64,000 nt of DNA from Lotus japonicus (lineage: Eukaryota; Streptophyta; Magnoliopsida; Fabales; Fabaceae): NCBI RefSeq assembly GCF_012489685.1, contig NC_080045.1, positions 8,581,648-8,645,647 on the forward strand, written 5' to 3'. Shown piece after piece: positions 21,710 through 33,290 of the stretch (position 1 is its first letter; each line of letters starts with the position of its first letter). The position numbers and the translations under genes are program-made. The notes under the pieces were generated by a model. It was not told the DNA's origin. It did not search any database and worked only from the letters and a program-made list of their open reading frames with translations.

Positions 21710-23055
21710 CTAGATATGATACCCGTGCGTTGCACGGGTTCATTTACAATATTTATTAACATTATCTAAATGTTATTATATGTTAAATCAAAATTAGATT
21801 AATTTTTAAATAAAAAAACAAAAAATTGTGTTAAGACATTTTAATAAATAGTTTTACAATTTCTTTTGAAAATATTTAATATAAATATTACTAAATTTAA
21901 TAATTAGTAATAAAGTGATTTAAGAAAATTAATAATTTATTTAGTAATATGAAAAATCATACAGTTAATTTTAAATATTTTGAATTAAGTAATAAGTTAC
22001 TAATATCAACATATTAGTTTTAATAGTATATTTTCATAATTTATAATTTATACCTGGAAAGTCATTTGTCAGAAGCGATAACCACAATTTTCCAAATAGT
22101 TATACACCTGTTAAGACTAAAAATAATAATTTAATTTCAACTTTTTCAATTATAAAAATTTATATATTTAATAGAGTAAACATTATTTAGTAAATTTAAA
22201 CTTTTTAACTTTTGTAATAATTATTTCCTCTGTTATGCTTCCTCAATTCATTTTGACTAATATATAATGAATTAAAATTAAAGTATATTTAAAGATTTTT
22301 TTGATACATAATATGCACATATATTTTATTTAATAGTAAATACCCTATAATAAAATTTTAAATTTTAAAAATTGTTATCGAACTTATTTATTAATAAATA
22401 TTATTTGATGATTGACTAATTTTAATTATTAATATCTTTCATTCTTGCAAAAGTTAAGTCCAGTTTTAAGTTTTTAAATATCATTATTTAATGAAAGCTC
22501 GAGTCGTTTTAGAAAATTCAATTTGTTCAGTTTTTATTATTTATTATTTATTTAATATATTTATCACAAAGGAGAATTTTTTTATTGTTTATTTCATTTT
22601 ATTTATTATTATTATTTAAAAATACTCCTCGTGTTGTGATGAATAGTTTTAACATGAATTTTAGTTGGTAGTTGATTAACTTATTGCTTTGTAAATTTTA
22701 TTGATTCATTATTAGTTTAATGTATATAATACAAAGGAAATTTTTTTTTTCTTGATATATGTATAACAAATTTTCAAGTGATTTAGGCAATTTTATTCAT
22801 TTTATATATTTTAATTTATTATTTTATAGAAAGGAAAATGTTAATGCAAAGGTTCAAAGTGACTTTTACATTTTAGTAGGTAGTTGAATAGATTTTTTAC
22901 TTGAGAAATTTTATTAAGTTTTTAATTTTATTATTAAAGATATCTTCTTTTGAAAGTATTATTAAAGGTATTAATACAAATGAAGTGTTTTATTATTTAA
23001 TGCATTTAATGTAAAGAGTACAAAATCTCAAGTCTCCTTTATATATATATATAGA
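21710..23055 (-). mobile_element. Non-autonomous Helitron, about 1,346 bp
   Basis: On the minus strand the 5' end is A/TCTATATATATATATAAAGG (TC start at 23055). The 3' end is a hairpin, ACCCGTGC-AAC-GCACGGGT, then 7 nt and CTAG/T (21713-21710). The A/T insertion site, TC start, CTRR end and subterminal hairpin are the Helitron hallmarks. The interior is AT-rich without Rep/helicase coding sequence. Confidence 0.85.
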
Positions 23056-23670
23056 TTATTGCTTGGATTTGTTTTGTTTTTCGTTACTCCTCAAACATTG
23101 CTAGAAAGAAGTGCTATTATCAGTAAATTGCAGTATAACTCTTCTTTATTCTCATTCTCATTTTCTTTTTTATTTACTTTTTAGTCATTTGCTTATGAGA
23201 AAAGCTACTTCTATCTGAATGCCAATCCAAATATGTCATTAAATTGTTCTCTTTTTTATTTAATAAGTGATGTGGATTTTCATTGTCTATTGCAATTGGA
23301 GCAAATGGACCACACTAACAGAAAAGAGGATATTCCACTTTCGGTTAGTTGTTATCGATTGTTCGTTTTCACTTCAGTTGGATGGTAAGAAATTGTTAGT
23401 TTTCCATTTGCAATTATCTCTAAATATTTGATGTTAACTTCTCATTGGATCAAATATCAATCGAAAAATATCTTCAATTCGATAGCTACTCCTTTCCCTT
23501 TCTCTCGTCTCTCTTTCTCCACTCGCTCACATGGATGGCTATCTTAATCATCTGACAATAATAAAACAACAAAGGATCTATAAATTCATAAATTCATGGC
23601 CATATAAAATGTGTCGACATGCAGTGGATATTTGCAAATATAGTTTTGCACTTTTGTAAAACACTTAAAG
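23056..23670. other. Intergenic, nothing recognised
   Basis: No domain-bearing ORF, RNA gene or clear repeat. Confidence 0.5.
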
Positions 23671-23681
23671 GGACCGCATCT

Positions 23682-23799
23682 GTCCCCGTATGATAGTTAA
23701 AGTGGTAGGAGCTGAGAGATGTATGAGTTGGATAGGGAGAGGTCCGAGGATCGATTCCTGCCGGGTGCAATTTATCTTTCCGATGTACCAAAAAAAAAA
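23682..23799 (+). mobile_element. tRNA-derived SINE, 118 bp
   Basis: The target duplication GGACCGCATCT is at 23671-23681 and 23800-23810. Box A-like ATAGTTAAAGTGGTAGGAGC lies at about 23693-23712 and box B GGATCGATTCC at 23748-23758. The 3' end TTTCCGATGTACC is followed by a run of A. That end closely resembles the LINE tail at 7986-8020 (CTTCCGATGTATC-An), which suggests the LINE machinery mobilised it. Confidence 0.92.
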
Positions 23800-24770
23800 G
23801 GACCGCATCTTTTTCTGATTGGCCATTTTTTTAGAATTTTCTTTCAGGGAGGGCAGTTTTATCGTTTTGCAAAGGTTGATATTTTAACTTGCACCTACAT
23901 GTTCTCAACTCTTAGGCTATGTTTGGCACGCCTAGCTGATAAGCTAGCTGAAAGCTGAAAGCTGATAAGCTAGCTGAAAGCTGAAAAACTGTGTGAATGA
24001 AATAAAAGTGTTTGGTAAAACTAACTGTTGTACAAGCTGAAACTGTAAAATGACATAAAAGGTGGGGTTGAAGGTGCTCTAGTGTCGTGGATTTGGGAGA
24101 ACCTTAGAAGAAGGTTCTATGGTTGTGGTCTCTTCCAGGTATACCTTTTTTTTTTTAATCTTCTTCCATGTTTAACCCATTGTGTTTTGTTGGGCTTCAT
24201 TCACATGCTCAGTTTGGAGAGTATGCAAGTTCTTTGAATTGTATGATAAGGTGGGGAATGCAAGGGAGAAGAAAATGATTGCTATGCTATCAAGGAAGAT
24301 TGAAGACATGAACAAAAAAAATCACCTTCCTAGTTTGGTGTTTGGTCATTGCCATGATTTTCATCTGGGTGTTGATAGTGGCTAATGCAACTAAGTAAAA
24401 TTTTTTAGGACAATTTATTTGGGACAATTGTGTTTGCTTATGCAACTATGTGGAAATCAATCAGGTTATGGAGCCAAGTAACAAACTAGGAATTATGTTT
24501 GGACATTTTCATGAAGTTATGGGCACTCAAAAGTTGTTGTACTTGGATATTATGCAAGTAATGCAAAATACTGAGTTTCATAAGGATTTCCCTGTTCAAG
24601 TTCTATCTCATTTCTTGATCACATTTTCATATAGGATAGTTTTAAACGAGGAAATATTTCAGAAAGAGAAATAAATGACAAGGCTAAACCAACATATAAG
24701 TCATCATTGCATAAAGCTAAAATGGCAAGAGTAGCCTAACTTAAGAGAAGGTGTGGAGATATAACACGCA
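23800..24770. other. Intergenic; partial MITE-like end, short ORFs of unknown nature
   Basis: Around 23925-24000, TATGTTTGGCACGCC and repeated AGCTGAAAGCTGATAAGCT look like one end of a MITE; I found no partner end. Between 24180 and 24680 are two plus-strand ORFs of 67 and 74 codons without known domains. Confidence 0.4.
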
Positions 24771-24774
24771 GTAT

Positions 24775-25090
24775 GATTCAATTTTCTGGCATCAAATAAT
24801 CAGGCAGAGTATGAGGCTTGCATAGCTTGGCTCATGAAGGTAACCTTCTATAGTGATTCACACGTGATCATTTCACAGATAAAGGGAGATTCTCAAGCAA
24901 GAGAAACACTCGTGCATGTTGAGGTATCTTAATCACGTAAAAGAGTTAATCACTAAGTTTGACGAGGTGGATTTCATCCACGTTCCCCAATAAAACAACA
25001 TGAAAGTAGACATCTTATCAAATCTGGCCAACACTAGAAAGCCAAGTAATAACAATAGTTTTATCATGCTGTCCTCGCTTGGTTTCGCAC
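24775..25090 (+). pseudogene. Decayed gypsy (Tat/Ogre-type) RNase H fragment
   Basis: Conceptual fragments in shifting frames resemble the RNase H of Tat-lineage gypsy polyproteins: NNQAEYEACIAWLMK near 24798-24840, then FYSDSHVIISQIKGDSQARE, and near 24940-25080 the typical linker features (KFDEVDFIHVP, NNNSFIMLSSL). Stops and frame changes show a dead remnant. No LTR was matched to it. Confidence 0.65.
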
Positions 25091-26021
25091 AACAAGGTAG
25101 CACTCATCTCCAACAAGTGCTTACATATGGTGTTTCATTTCGGAAGATTAAGGATGCTTGTGTTGTTATGTTTATCCTTGCTCTGTTTTTTTTTCTCCTT
25201 CTTATTTTCACCTCTCATCTTGTACTTAAATGAGATTGAAGAACCCCTTGTTCTTCTAGTTATATCATTTTGCCTTACCTGAAACAATAGTTTTATCGTC
25301 CAAAAGGTGGTCGAAAATCCAAGCGGTGGGTTAAAGACCATACTTATGATGAAAATAAACAAAAAAGGCTCAATGATTGAGCCAATCCAGGCCTACTGAT
25401 GGCTCCTTTACAAGTGTACAGAGTTGCCCGTAGTAATAAATTATCGATCACTCGAGGATTGTGATTCAATTATAGTTTCTATTAATTCTCTTATTTGGAC
25501 TTATAAAAGTAAAAACCAATTTCAGGTTTTATAAGTAGTGATGTTGAACGCAATAAGTAACACGGAAAATTAAATAGATTTGATAATTCAGTTGGGAAAA
25601 TAACACTCGGGTATGTTTCACCTATTTTTCCTATGCTTCAATTTTAACAATATTTATATGAACTCAATAAACCTCTCTTCGGCGATCTAACCTTTATTCT
25701 AGGATATTGATAACTCACACGCCTTAGACTTCTAATTCAATTACTACGTCTGTTTTACGAGCACCTAGACCAGGGAATTGAAGATTAAGTCCTAATTGAA
25801 CTAGCCAATGCAACTAGGTTCTACTCTTAAATCAAGCTATAGGGAACACCTAATCTAATCGAATCCTTATTTCCCTAATTCCGTATCAACTTCCGTTCTC
25901 CTAGAAATTAGCAAGTTCCTTGCGTGCACTCAAGAATGAACAATATAAATTGATTCAATTACGAAGATTGGAAAAGTGAATTCATATAAATAACGATTCA
26001 AATCAAAACATCATTCAAAAC
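25091..26021. other. Intergenic, possible unclassified LTR-like repeat
   Basis: 25370-26010 (TTACAAGTGTACAGAGTTGC, then TTATCGATCACTCGAGGAT) has the look of a plant LTR or leader repeat. I could not define ends, and no ORF is supported. Confidence 0.3.
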
Positions 26022-26937
26022 TAGGGATGACAATACGGGCTGTCCCGCCAACCCGTCCCGCCTATAGTCCGCCACAAACGGGGCAGGTTGGGTTGGCCCG
26101 CCAAAAAATGGGCTCTAAATCGTAGCCCACCCCGCTAAAAGGCGAGCTGGCCCGTCAGCCCATGGGCCACAATGGATGGAAATAAAAATTATATATTTTT
26201 GATAAATTTTTTGAAATGATTGTAGTATTATGTTTTTTCTAAAAGATAGGAGGCATGACCAATTTCAACATTGTTACATTTGTGTTTACACCAAATTTCC
26301 ATGAGTCTTTTTTTACAATTACGTAAATGCACATATAAAAGTGTAACCAAGAATGCAAAATTGCAAGCAAATGAATAATAAAAATCAACATATATGATTT
26401 TACATGCCAATTGTTATTTATTGAGTATTATATATTTGAAGGTTTTCTTATTGTATGCAATTTTGGGTATTTTTTCAATTTTTTTGAAACTCAATCTTAG
26501 AAAACTAATTCTAATAAAAGGATGAATGGTGTAAGTAATAAAAATAAGAGCACGTATAACTTGATCGTAAGCACATGTACAAGCATTTAGTTGTTGATTG
26601 ATTCTGCTCTTATTAAAAAAATTGGAGTTGTTCCAATGTTTCTTAGTCTAAAGAAATGGTTGTTTGTGCATATATGAGAGGCATAAAAAAATAGTGACTT
26701 TCTTTGTGGTAAAGAGTGTAGCTATTTTTTGCCCAGCAAAACAAAAAAATAGTAGCCCAAACTCCCCCATAAGCAAAAAAAGAAAAAAAAAAGGAACCCG
26801 CGGGCCAGCCCGCTAAATTGCTGGCCAAAGCGGGCCGGGTCAAAAGAATTTATGGGTTACATTTTCCTGCCCAGCCCGCCCCAAAAGGGTGGCGGGGCGG
26901 GCTGGCCCAACGGGCTAAGCCCATATTGCCATCCCTA
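26022..26937. mobile_element. Non-autonomous hAT element, 916 bp
   Basis: The termini are TAGGGATGACAATA and the inverse of TATTGCCATCCCTA. The 8-bp duplication TTCAAAAC is at 26014-26021 and 26938-26945. Both ends carry GC-rich subterminal DNA with GGGCGGG and CCCGCC words around an AT-rich core. No transposase is present. Confidence 0.93.
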
Positions 26938-27145
26938 TTCAAAACGGATTCACAACCCAAGTATTAAAAGAGATTTAGCCAAACATGGCTTCCATAATCC
27001 AATAAATTATTGAAATAAAAAGGTTTTACCAATTGCAAATAGTGCTAGGGCTAACTCCAAGAAGAAACTCCAAAACTGTTGCAAAATTCCCAATTCACGT
27101 TCTCTTGTATTTGCAATATATCCCTTCTTTTTATATTAGAAAAAT
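26938..27145. other. Short unique sequence, continues after the MULE nest at 32474
   Basis: This is the left flank of the large MULE. It includes the left copy of its target duplication (27136-27145). No gene is seen. Confidence 0.5.
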
Positions 27146-28163
27146 GGTTAAAAACGATAATCGTCCCTGTACTTTGAGCGAGTTTTGAAAACTGTCTCTT
27201 ACCGGAAAATTATCTGAAAACAACCTTCAGACTATTAAAATTAATTTGAACCCATCCCTCCGGCCGCCTTAGCTCCGGCCACCGTGCCTACGTGTGGGCT
27301 GAGCTCCTATGTGTCAGTCCACCTCAATTAATGAGTGATACGTGTAATTTTTTTTATTTAAAATTAAAAATTCTCTAATCATCTAAATTAACCCAATTAT
27401 CCCCAAATTAACCCTAAATCCCCAATCTCATCTTCTGCATCTTTATGACTTACTCTTCTCAACATCTTCATCTGCAACAACATAAACAGAAACAACTTTG
27501 GAATTGGTAAAGTGGATGGCGTGGCAATGGAACTCAGCAAACTTAAGAGAATTTAGTTACTCAATATTTGACTGGTGCTCTCAACCTTTGATGTGCATCC
27601 TTTATATGTAGTTTACTTGGGTGATTTCGTACGGCTGTAGCATTGTGTTCTCTTTTCTTGTTGCTGCGTTTTGATGGTTTGGAAGGGACGGGAGGTTTAT
27701 TTCTAGTTTTGTTCCTTTGGCTGTTATCCTCTATATGTAGTTTCTTTCCAGCCTAATTGGTTCTCGTGTTTTCCATGCTTGTGTTGCTGACTTTTGAAGT
27801 CAACCAGAAGCTCCTCCTCTCTTTGAAATGCATCTGCCCAAAACCCAGAACTCTAAACCGCGCCCCCAACACCCAGAACTCCAAACCCCCACCGCCCCTA
27901 ACCCATAAGCCACGCCCCCAGCAGCCAGAAACCGCGCCCCCCAACACTGAAACAACCCCAACCCACACTGCCCCGACCTTGAAAACCAACCACAAACCAC
28001 CACCCAACCCAAAAATGCATCTGCCCAAAACGTAACGAAACTAGAGATCAGATCTAGAAATCGGAGGTAAGGGGCCATGAAGAAGAAAGAGTGAAGAAGA
28101 ATGCGGTGGAGTGAAGAAGAATGGGACTAGAGAAATCTGGAAATTTGAGGAAGATGAAGTGTT

Positions 28164-28179
28164 CTTTTTTTTGAAACGA
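28164..28179 (-). mobile_element. 16-bp micro-retroinsertion, 13-bp flank with one mismatch
   Basis: AAGATGAAGTGTT (28151-28163) and AAGATGAAGGGTT (28180-28192) flank an insert reading TCGTTTC, eight A and G on the minus strand. TTTC-An resembles the tail of the LINE at 47487. Confidence 0.5.
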
Positions 28180-29922
28180 AAGATGAAGGGTTAATTTTTT
28201 AGCCAAGACTATTTGTACCCTCCCTATTTACTATCCACACCATCCCTTTTTTTAATGCCAAAAATACCCCCAACATAGAAAACATACAAAGTAGTAAAAA
28301 AAAATACTCTCCCAACCGCACTTTCTTCTTCCTTCTTCCTCTTCCACTCTCACCTTCCACATCCCTATTTCATCTTCTAAATCAACACATCACACACCTT
28401 AGATGTATTTGAAGCTCCAAATTAGTGTAGAACATAAGTGGGTGAGATCAAGAGAAGAATAAAATCTCAAAATAGGTGTGATTTTGAGATTTTTACTGTT
28501 TTTCGCGTAAATTTGGGTAGAATATATGGGTTCTGGTTCGATCCGCCATAAAGACTGCGGACATTTTATTGCTACCGCTACTTAAATGGCGGTAACGTAC
28601 GCTAATCTAAGTAGCGGTAGCTTCCGCTCTGCAATCTAAGTAGCGGTAGCTACCGCTATCTTAGTAGCGGAGGTTACCGTAATTTAAATTACGGATTGTG
28701 TTGCAGTTTCTGGTTTTGGTGTTTGACTTGGTGAAGTTTGTTGTCTATTAGGAGCATTATGGTAGTACCAGGCATGCAGTAACGATAACAAGGGAGGTTT
28801 AGGTTCGAAAACGAAAGCAAAATCAACAAAAATCAAGAACACAAATGGCTCGATTGAGGGGACTAACCAGAGAAAAGGGAATTAGGTTTAGGTTTCCCTT
28901 CTTCTTCCTTTGCTTCTTCTTCTTCCTCCTTTGTTCTTCAAATTCCTTTGTTTCATTCTTGTTCCTTTCTATCTTGAATGAGAGAGGAAGATGGTTCTCA
29001 GATTTTGGAAGAGGAGAAGGTATCGTGAATGAATGAGAGAGGGAGATGGTGGGGGGAGTAGGTTAATTGAATTAGTTTTTTTTTGTTAATTGAATCAGTT
29101 TTTTTGGTTAATTGAATCAGTTTTTTTTTTTTTAAATTGGGGGCTTAAAGGGTTAATTGACCCCTGAGATTACAAAAGGAATCAGTTCCAGGACCTAAAA
29201 TTTTTACATCAAATTGGGTCCCTAAGAAATATTTTTTAATTCAATTAAGGCCAAAGGCTGCCAGACTTCAAATTTTTCCTACTTAGCAATTCCACGTGGC
29301 ATTTATAATTTTTTTTTAATTGAAAAATTATAAAACTTTATTTTTTAATTCCAACTCATATATTAAAGCATAAATAAAGAATAAATAAAAAATAAAAAAC
29401 TTAATAAAATCTCTTATCTAAATAAAAACCTAATCTAATAATCACTAATAATCCCTCATCAGAAGACCCAGAAAATCCAACAACACCACACCCAGATCCG
29501 CAAAACCCAGAAAATCCTAGATCCACCCTCATCCTCCTCCTCCAACCCGCAATTCTAGCAACAGTAGAAGCAGAGTGATGACAGTAACAAGAGAATGATC
29601 CAAGCCAACCTCACCTGCAATTCAACAACAACCACCAGGCAAGGCAACCTCACCTGCAATTCAACAATAACATCAGTGTTTTGCACATCACAAACCCAGC
29701 ACCTAACTCCACAATCTCCCCAAACCTCATACTGATTCCATAAACCCCAAACCATACCCAGAAAAAAAAAACCAACTTTGGCTCATACCCAATTTTCCAG
29801 CAACCCAGAGAAGAAGAAGAAGCATCATATAGAGCTAAAATCTCCCCCCTCACCCACAACCATCGTCGAATTTCTGCCGTAATCCACAACCACCACGACC
29901 TCCTCAGCCATCTCCAAGAATA

Positions 29923-31169
29923 TGATGACCCTATTTTAGTAGTGTTTTTAGGGTCATTTCTTTGGTTGTTTTGAGTCTTTTTGTTGAGTCTCATGTAGTG
30001 TTTCATGCATTCTCATGCATTTTTATTCTTTTCTTTAGTTTTATTTCGTTTTGGTAATTTAGTAGTTTTTTAGGTAGTTTTCTTGCATTTTAAGTAAAGT
30101 TTAGGACTTGCATGGTTTTGTTGTGTTTTATGAGGGACTTCTTGTGCTAATGAGCTCTTGGAGCTTCTAGAATCTTCCTTGTCTTGTTGGTTAGGTTGGG
30201 AGTGCAGAAACTGAAGGAAAAGGAAGGCCAAGGAGCATGGAATTGATGAAGAACATAAAGGAAATTAAAAAGAGGAGTTTCAGAAGCCAAAAAGTCACTT
30301 TCAAGCGAGCTAGAGCGCCTAGGCGCTGGGAGTGGGCGCCTAGGCGCCAATAGGGTCAGAGAGCATGTCTTTTGACATGCAATTGGCGCTCAGGCGCTCT
30401 GAATTGGCGCCTGAGCGCCAAGTTTCTTTATTTTCAGTCTATAAATAAGGCTTAGGCCAATTTCTTAGATACATTTTGTCATTTCACTCATTTTTTATCA
30501 AGTTTTGAGAGCTGAGGAGAGCTTTGGGACCAAGGGAGGTTTCCAACTTGTATTTCTTCTCAGGTTTTCTTTACATTTCCTTTATGAATTCACTAGCCAT
30601 GAGTGGCTAGTTTACTTTTTTGCTTTGGGTTAAGAGATTCTATGAAACTTTAGTTTATAATTCCTATCTCTATGCATGAGTCTTGATTCAATCTTGTATT
30701 TCAATTCCTTATTGCATGTTTAGCTTTGGTGCATCTTTGCTATAGGCTAGATTATAATAGAATGGAAATTTGTTATGATTTAGGGACATGAATTGGAATA
30801 GATCCTACCATCACTCAATTATTCAGGCCAACAAAACCCTACCATCACTCTATTCCTAGAAGCAACTAGTAAGTACATAGGCTATAACAACAAGATATAA
30901 ATCAAGATATCACATGCATAGGATAGGTGGACTAAAATGGATTAGATGATCAAACACCCAAGGCAATTTTCCATCATTGTTATTTACATCTTTATCAACA
31001 TTGCTCTTTTGCAAAACTTTTGTCACAATCACCCAAAACCAACCTCTGAATTTTACTGTTTTAAAGAACTTGCAAACTTTAAGCTTAAATCAATAATTCT
31101 CACTCACAATCCCTGTGGTTCGATAATTTAAAACCCGGAGGTATTCGTGCACTTGCGAATTGACCAACA
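29923..31169 (+). repeat. Solo LTR of a gypsy (Athila-like) element, 1,247 bp
   Basis: It starts TGATGACCCT and ends GACCAACA. The 5-bp duplication GAATA is at 29918-29922 and 31170-31174. A TATA box, TCTATAAATAAGG, lies near 30438-30450. Upstream of it are palindromic GC-rich words. The 3' part (CACAATCCCTGTGGTTCGAT) resembles the end of Athila-type LTRs. No internal region is present, so unequal recombination between LTRs has removed it. Confidence 0.9.
30314..30419. promoter_or_regulatory. Palindromic GC-rich motif cluster in the solo LTR U3
   Basis: Perfect 14-bp palindromes AGCGCCTAGGCGCT (30314-30327) and GGCGCCTAGGCGCC (30335-30348). These are followed by GGCGCTCAGGCGC and its inverse GCGCCTGAGCGCC (about 30385-30420), and by the hairpin GCATGTC/GACATGC (30363-30380). 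All lie within about 130 bp upstream of the LTR TATA box. A regulatory role is inference. Confidence 0.45.
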
Positions 31170-32483
31170 GAATACAAGATCAATTTTAGTTGTATTCCAA
31201 GATTGAAGTCATAGATCCCCTTTACAACAGGTGCAGATCATCACGTTCTGATTACTCCGAGGTCTGAGGACATTATATCAAACCTGGAAGAGATGAAGAA
31301 GAGAAACCACCAACTATAACCCAAGATCCAACCTTTACACCAAAGATCGAGAAGAGGAGGTCGAGAGCTTCGAGAAATTACCTTCCTTTTTTAGAATAGA
31401 GCTCATCGGAGAGGACGGGGGTGGCGCCGCCGGCGGCGGTCGCCGGAGTCAACGGCGACCGATCATCAAATTGGTTGAGGGGTTTTGAAGCTGACTTCAA
31501 GGGGAGTTCATTCGTGGGGTTGGTTTCATCATTGGCTTAGCCATCTCGCTGGAAAGCAGGAGATAAGTTGACGGTGGTTGGAGGCGTTTCTTCTTTGTTT
31601 CACGTCGATCATGGGGTGATGGTGGAGCGGCGGTGCTCGCTGTTACAGGGGAGAAGAGACGACGGTGGTGATTGTGCTGCCTTGGTTGGAGAAGAAAAAT
31701 GAAAAATGTGGTGTGTGTGGGCTCTGGAAACGTGAAAAAGAAGAAGATGATTATGGTTCAAATTGGGGATGAATAGGTAAGATTAGGGATTTGTTATTAT
31801 TAGATTAGGTTTTCATTTAAATTAGGGATTTTATTTAAATTATGGATTTTATTAAGTTTTTTTTTTCTGCTTATATAATTGAGTTGGATTGCTGACTAGA
31901 ACAAAATTGAGAGGTGACAACATTTGGCCTTAATTGAATTAAAAAAAAATTCTAGGGACCCAATTTGATGTAAAAATTTTCTAGATCCTGGAACTGATTC
32001 CCTTTGTAATTTCAGGGGCCATTTACATTTAAGCCTAAATTGGGTATATAATTGTATTTTTGCTTAAAAGGGATGGTGAGAATAGTAAAGAGGGAGGGTA
32101 CAAATAGTCTTGGCCTAATTTTTATTTGAAATAGTGTTATTAGTTTTGTTTTTTGAACATGAGTCTTATTTAGTTTAATTGTGGTTACCACTTACCAAGG
32201 AAAGATAATTGAGATTTATATAATTTAATTAATTAGTGTAATTAGGATAATTTAATTGGAAAATATAAAAAATCTAACTAGATTCATTAATTGATGTGGC
32301 AGTGCCACATAGGATCAGAGGCTCCACATAAGCACAGTGGCTGGAGCTAAGGCGACCGGAGGGATGAGTTCAAATTATTTTTAATATCTGAGGATGGTTT
32401 TCAGATAATTTTCCGGCAAGGGACGGTTTTCAAAACTCGCTCAAAGTACAAGGACGATTATAGTTTTTAACCCTTATAAAAAT

Positions 32484-33060
32484 GGTGGCTGCCGTTGCTA
32501 TTCCATCACCATCTCGTCATGATTTATTTCCTTTTCTTAATATATCACGTGATTTCCATCTTTCTGCTAGACTTTCCTTTTAGTTCAAACCCACTGCGAC
32601 GTGTCGTATTACCAGTAATCCAGCGCTTCGTACTTCACAGCCTTATGGTGGACCTCTTGCATGGTTGAGCCACGTGGTATGGAAGAAAACAACAGCCGTC
32701 AGAGCTCCTGCGGTGCATGGCAGCTGCGTGGATCCTCAACGCAGGATCAGCTCCCTTTTCCTGATTTTTTTTTTATTTCGAGAATCCTAAATAAAGTAAA
32801 ATAAAAATAACAACATAAATCAAAATAAAATACTAGAAAGATAATAATCCAAAAATAAACCACCTAAATCTTAACTAAATCAATAATTTAAAAAGTACTA
32901 TGATGAGATAAAACTACTAAAATCTAACAAATTAAAATAAAAACTCATAAAATCCTAAATTAATTAAAAATCCGAAAATTACTTAAAAATACCATAAAAA
33001 CTAATTAAAACTCAGAAAATAAATTAAAAATAAAATAAAATAACCACAAAAATACCCTTA
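32484..33060. other. Intergenic right flank of the MULE nest
   Basis: Contains CCACGTGG-type words and AT-rich simple sequence (AAAATAAA and similar, 32770-33050). No gene is supported. Confidence 0.45.
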
Positions 33061-33069
33061 TATCCCCGG

Positions 33070-33290
33070 GTTAACACCTACATTGAAGAAGGATCTTTCC
33101 CAAAGGATCCGAAAGAAACTAGAGTATTGAATACAAGAGCCGCCCAATGCATTGTCATTAGTGGAAGGCGGTACAAAAGGGGCACTTTATTCCACTCCTG
33201 AAATGATTGAATAAAGAAGAGACAAAGTATGTATTGGAGGAGGTCCACGAAGGAAGCCTCTTTATGTTTGAAACATCGTATTGACAATTA
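33070..33290 (+). pseudogene. Decayed gypsy integrase N-terminal (zinc-binding) fragment
   Basis: The plus-strand conceptual frame gives YIEEGSFPKDPKETRVLNTR, then AAQCIVISGRRYKRGTL, and after a frame break SLCLKHRID. This is the pattern of the region just before the HHCC integrase domain in Tat/Ogre-like gypsy polyproteins (linker, then YKRG and a Leu/Arg-Cys-Leu motif). It is too short and broken to be functional. It may belong with the RNase H remnant at 24775. Confidence 0.6.

Larger units (their letters stand above)
29142..32035. mobile_element. Third-level MULE (MULE C) inside MULE B
   Basis: Inverted ends share GGCTTAAA, GGAATCAGTTCCAGGA and CATCAAATTGGGTCCCTA over about 120 bp. The exact 9-bp duplication TAAATTGGG is at 29133-29141 and 32036-32044. 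The Pack-MULE at 62538 has the same end sequence. The interior outside the solo LTR (29300-29922, 31175-31880) may include captured gene pieces (a GC-rich block near 31390-31690), none of which I can name. Confidence 0.9.
28201..32115. mobile_element. Second-level MULE (MULE B) inside MULE A
   Basis: Inverted ends share GCCAAGACTATTTGTACCCT and CACCATCCCTTTT. The 9-bp flanks are TAATTTTTT (28192-28200) and TAATTTTTA (32116-32124), 8 of 9 matching. Its own interior (28260-29130) has a cluster of TAGCGGTAGC palindromes near 28550-28695 and three tandem copies of TTAATTGAATCAG with T-runs near 29061-29133. No transposase is present. Confidence 0.8.
27146..32472. mobile_element. Outer Mutator-like element (MULE A) hosting three further insertions
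   Basis: The ends GGTTAAAAACGATAATCGTC and the inverse of the right end (GGTTAAAAACTATAATCGTC) continue as near-identical inverted repeats for roughly 200 bp, through the shared CATCCCTCCGG. Flanking TTAGAAAAAT (27136-27145) and TTATAAAAAT (32474-32483) form a 10-bp duplication with one mismatch. Long TIRs with a 9-10 bp duplication define a MULE. Net of nested DNA its own interior is about 1.4 kb. No MURA transposase was recognised. Confidence 0.85.

Noticed and set aside
17076..23799. True tRNA genes
   Set aside because: Box A and B sequences occur only in short A-tailed units with target duplications, so they are SINEs. No cloverleaf could be closed.
27753..28078. Overlapping Pro-rich and Gly/Trp-rich ORFs on both strands in MULE A
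   Set aside because: They arise from a C/A-rich repeat (AACCCCCACC-like), show no domain, and mirror each other on opposite strands.
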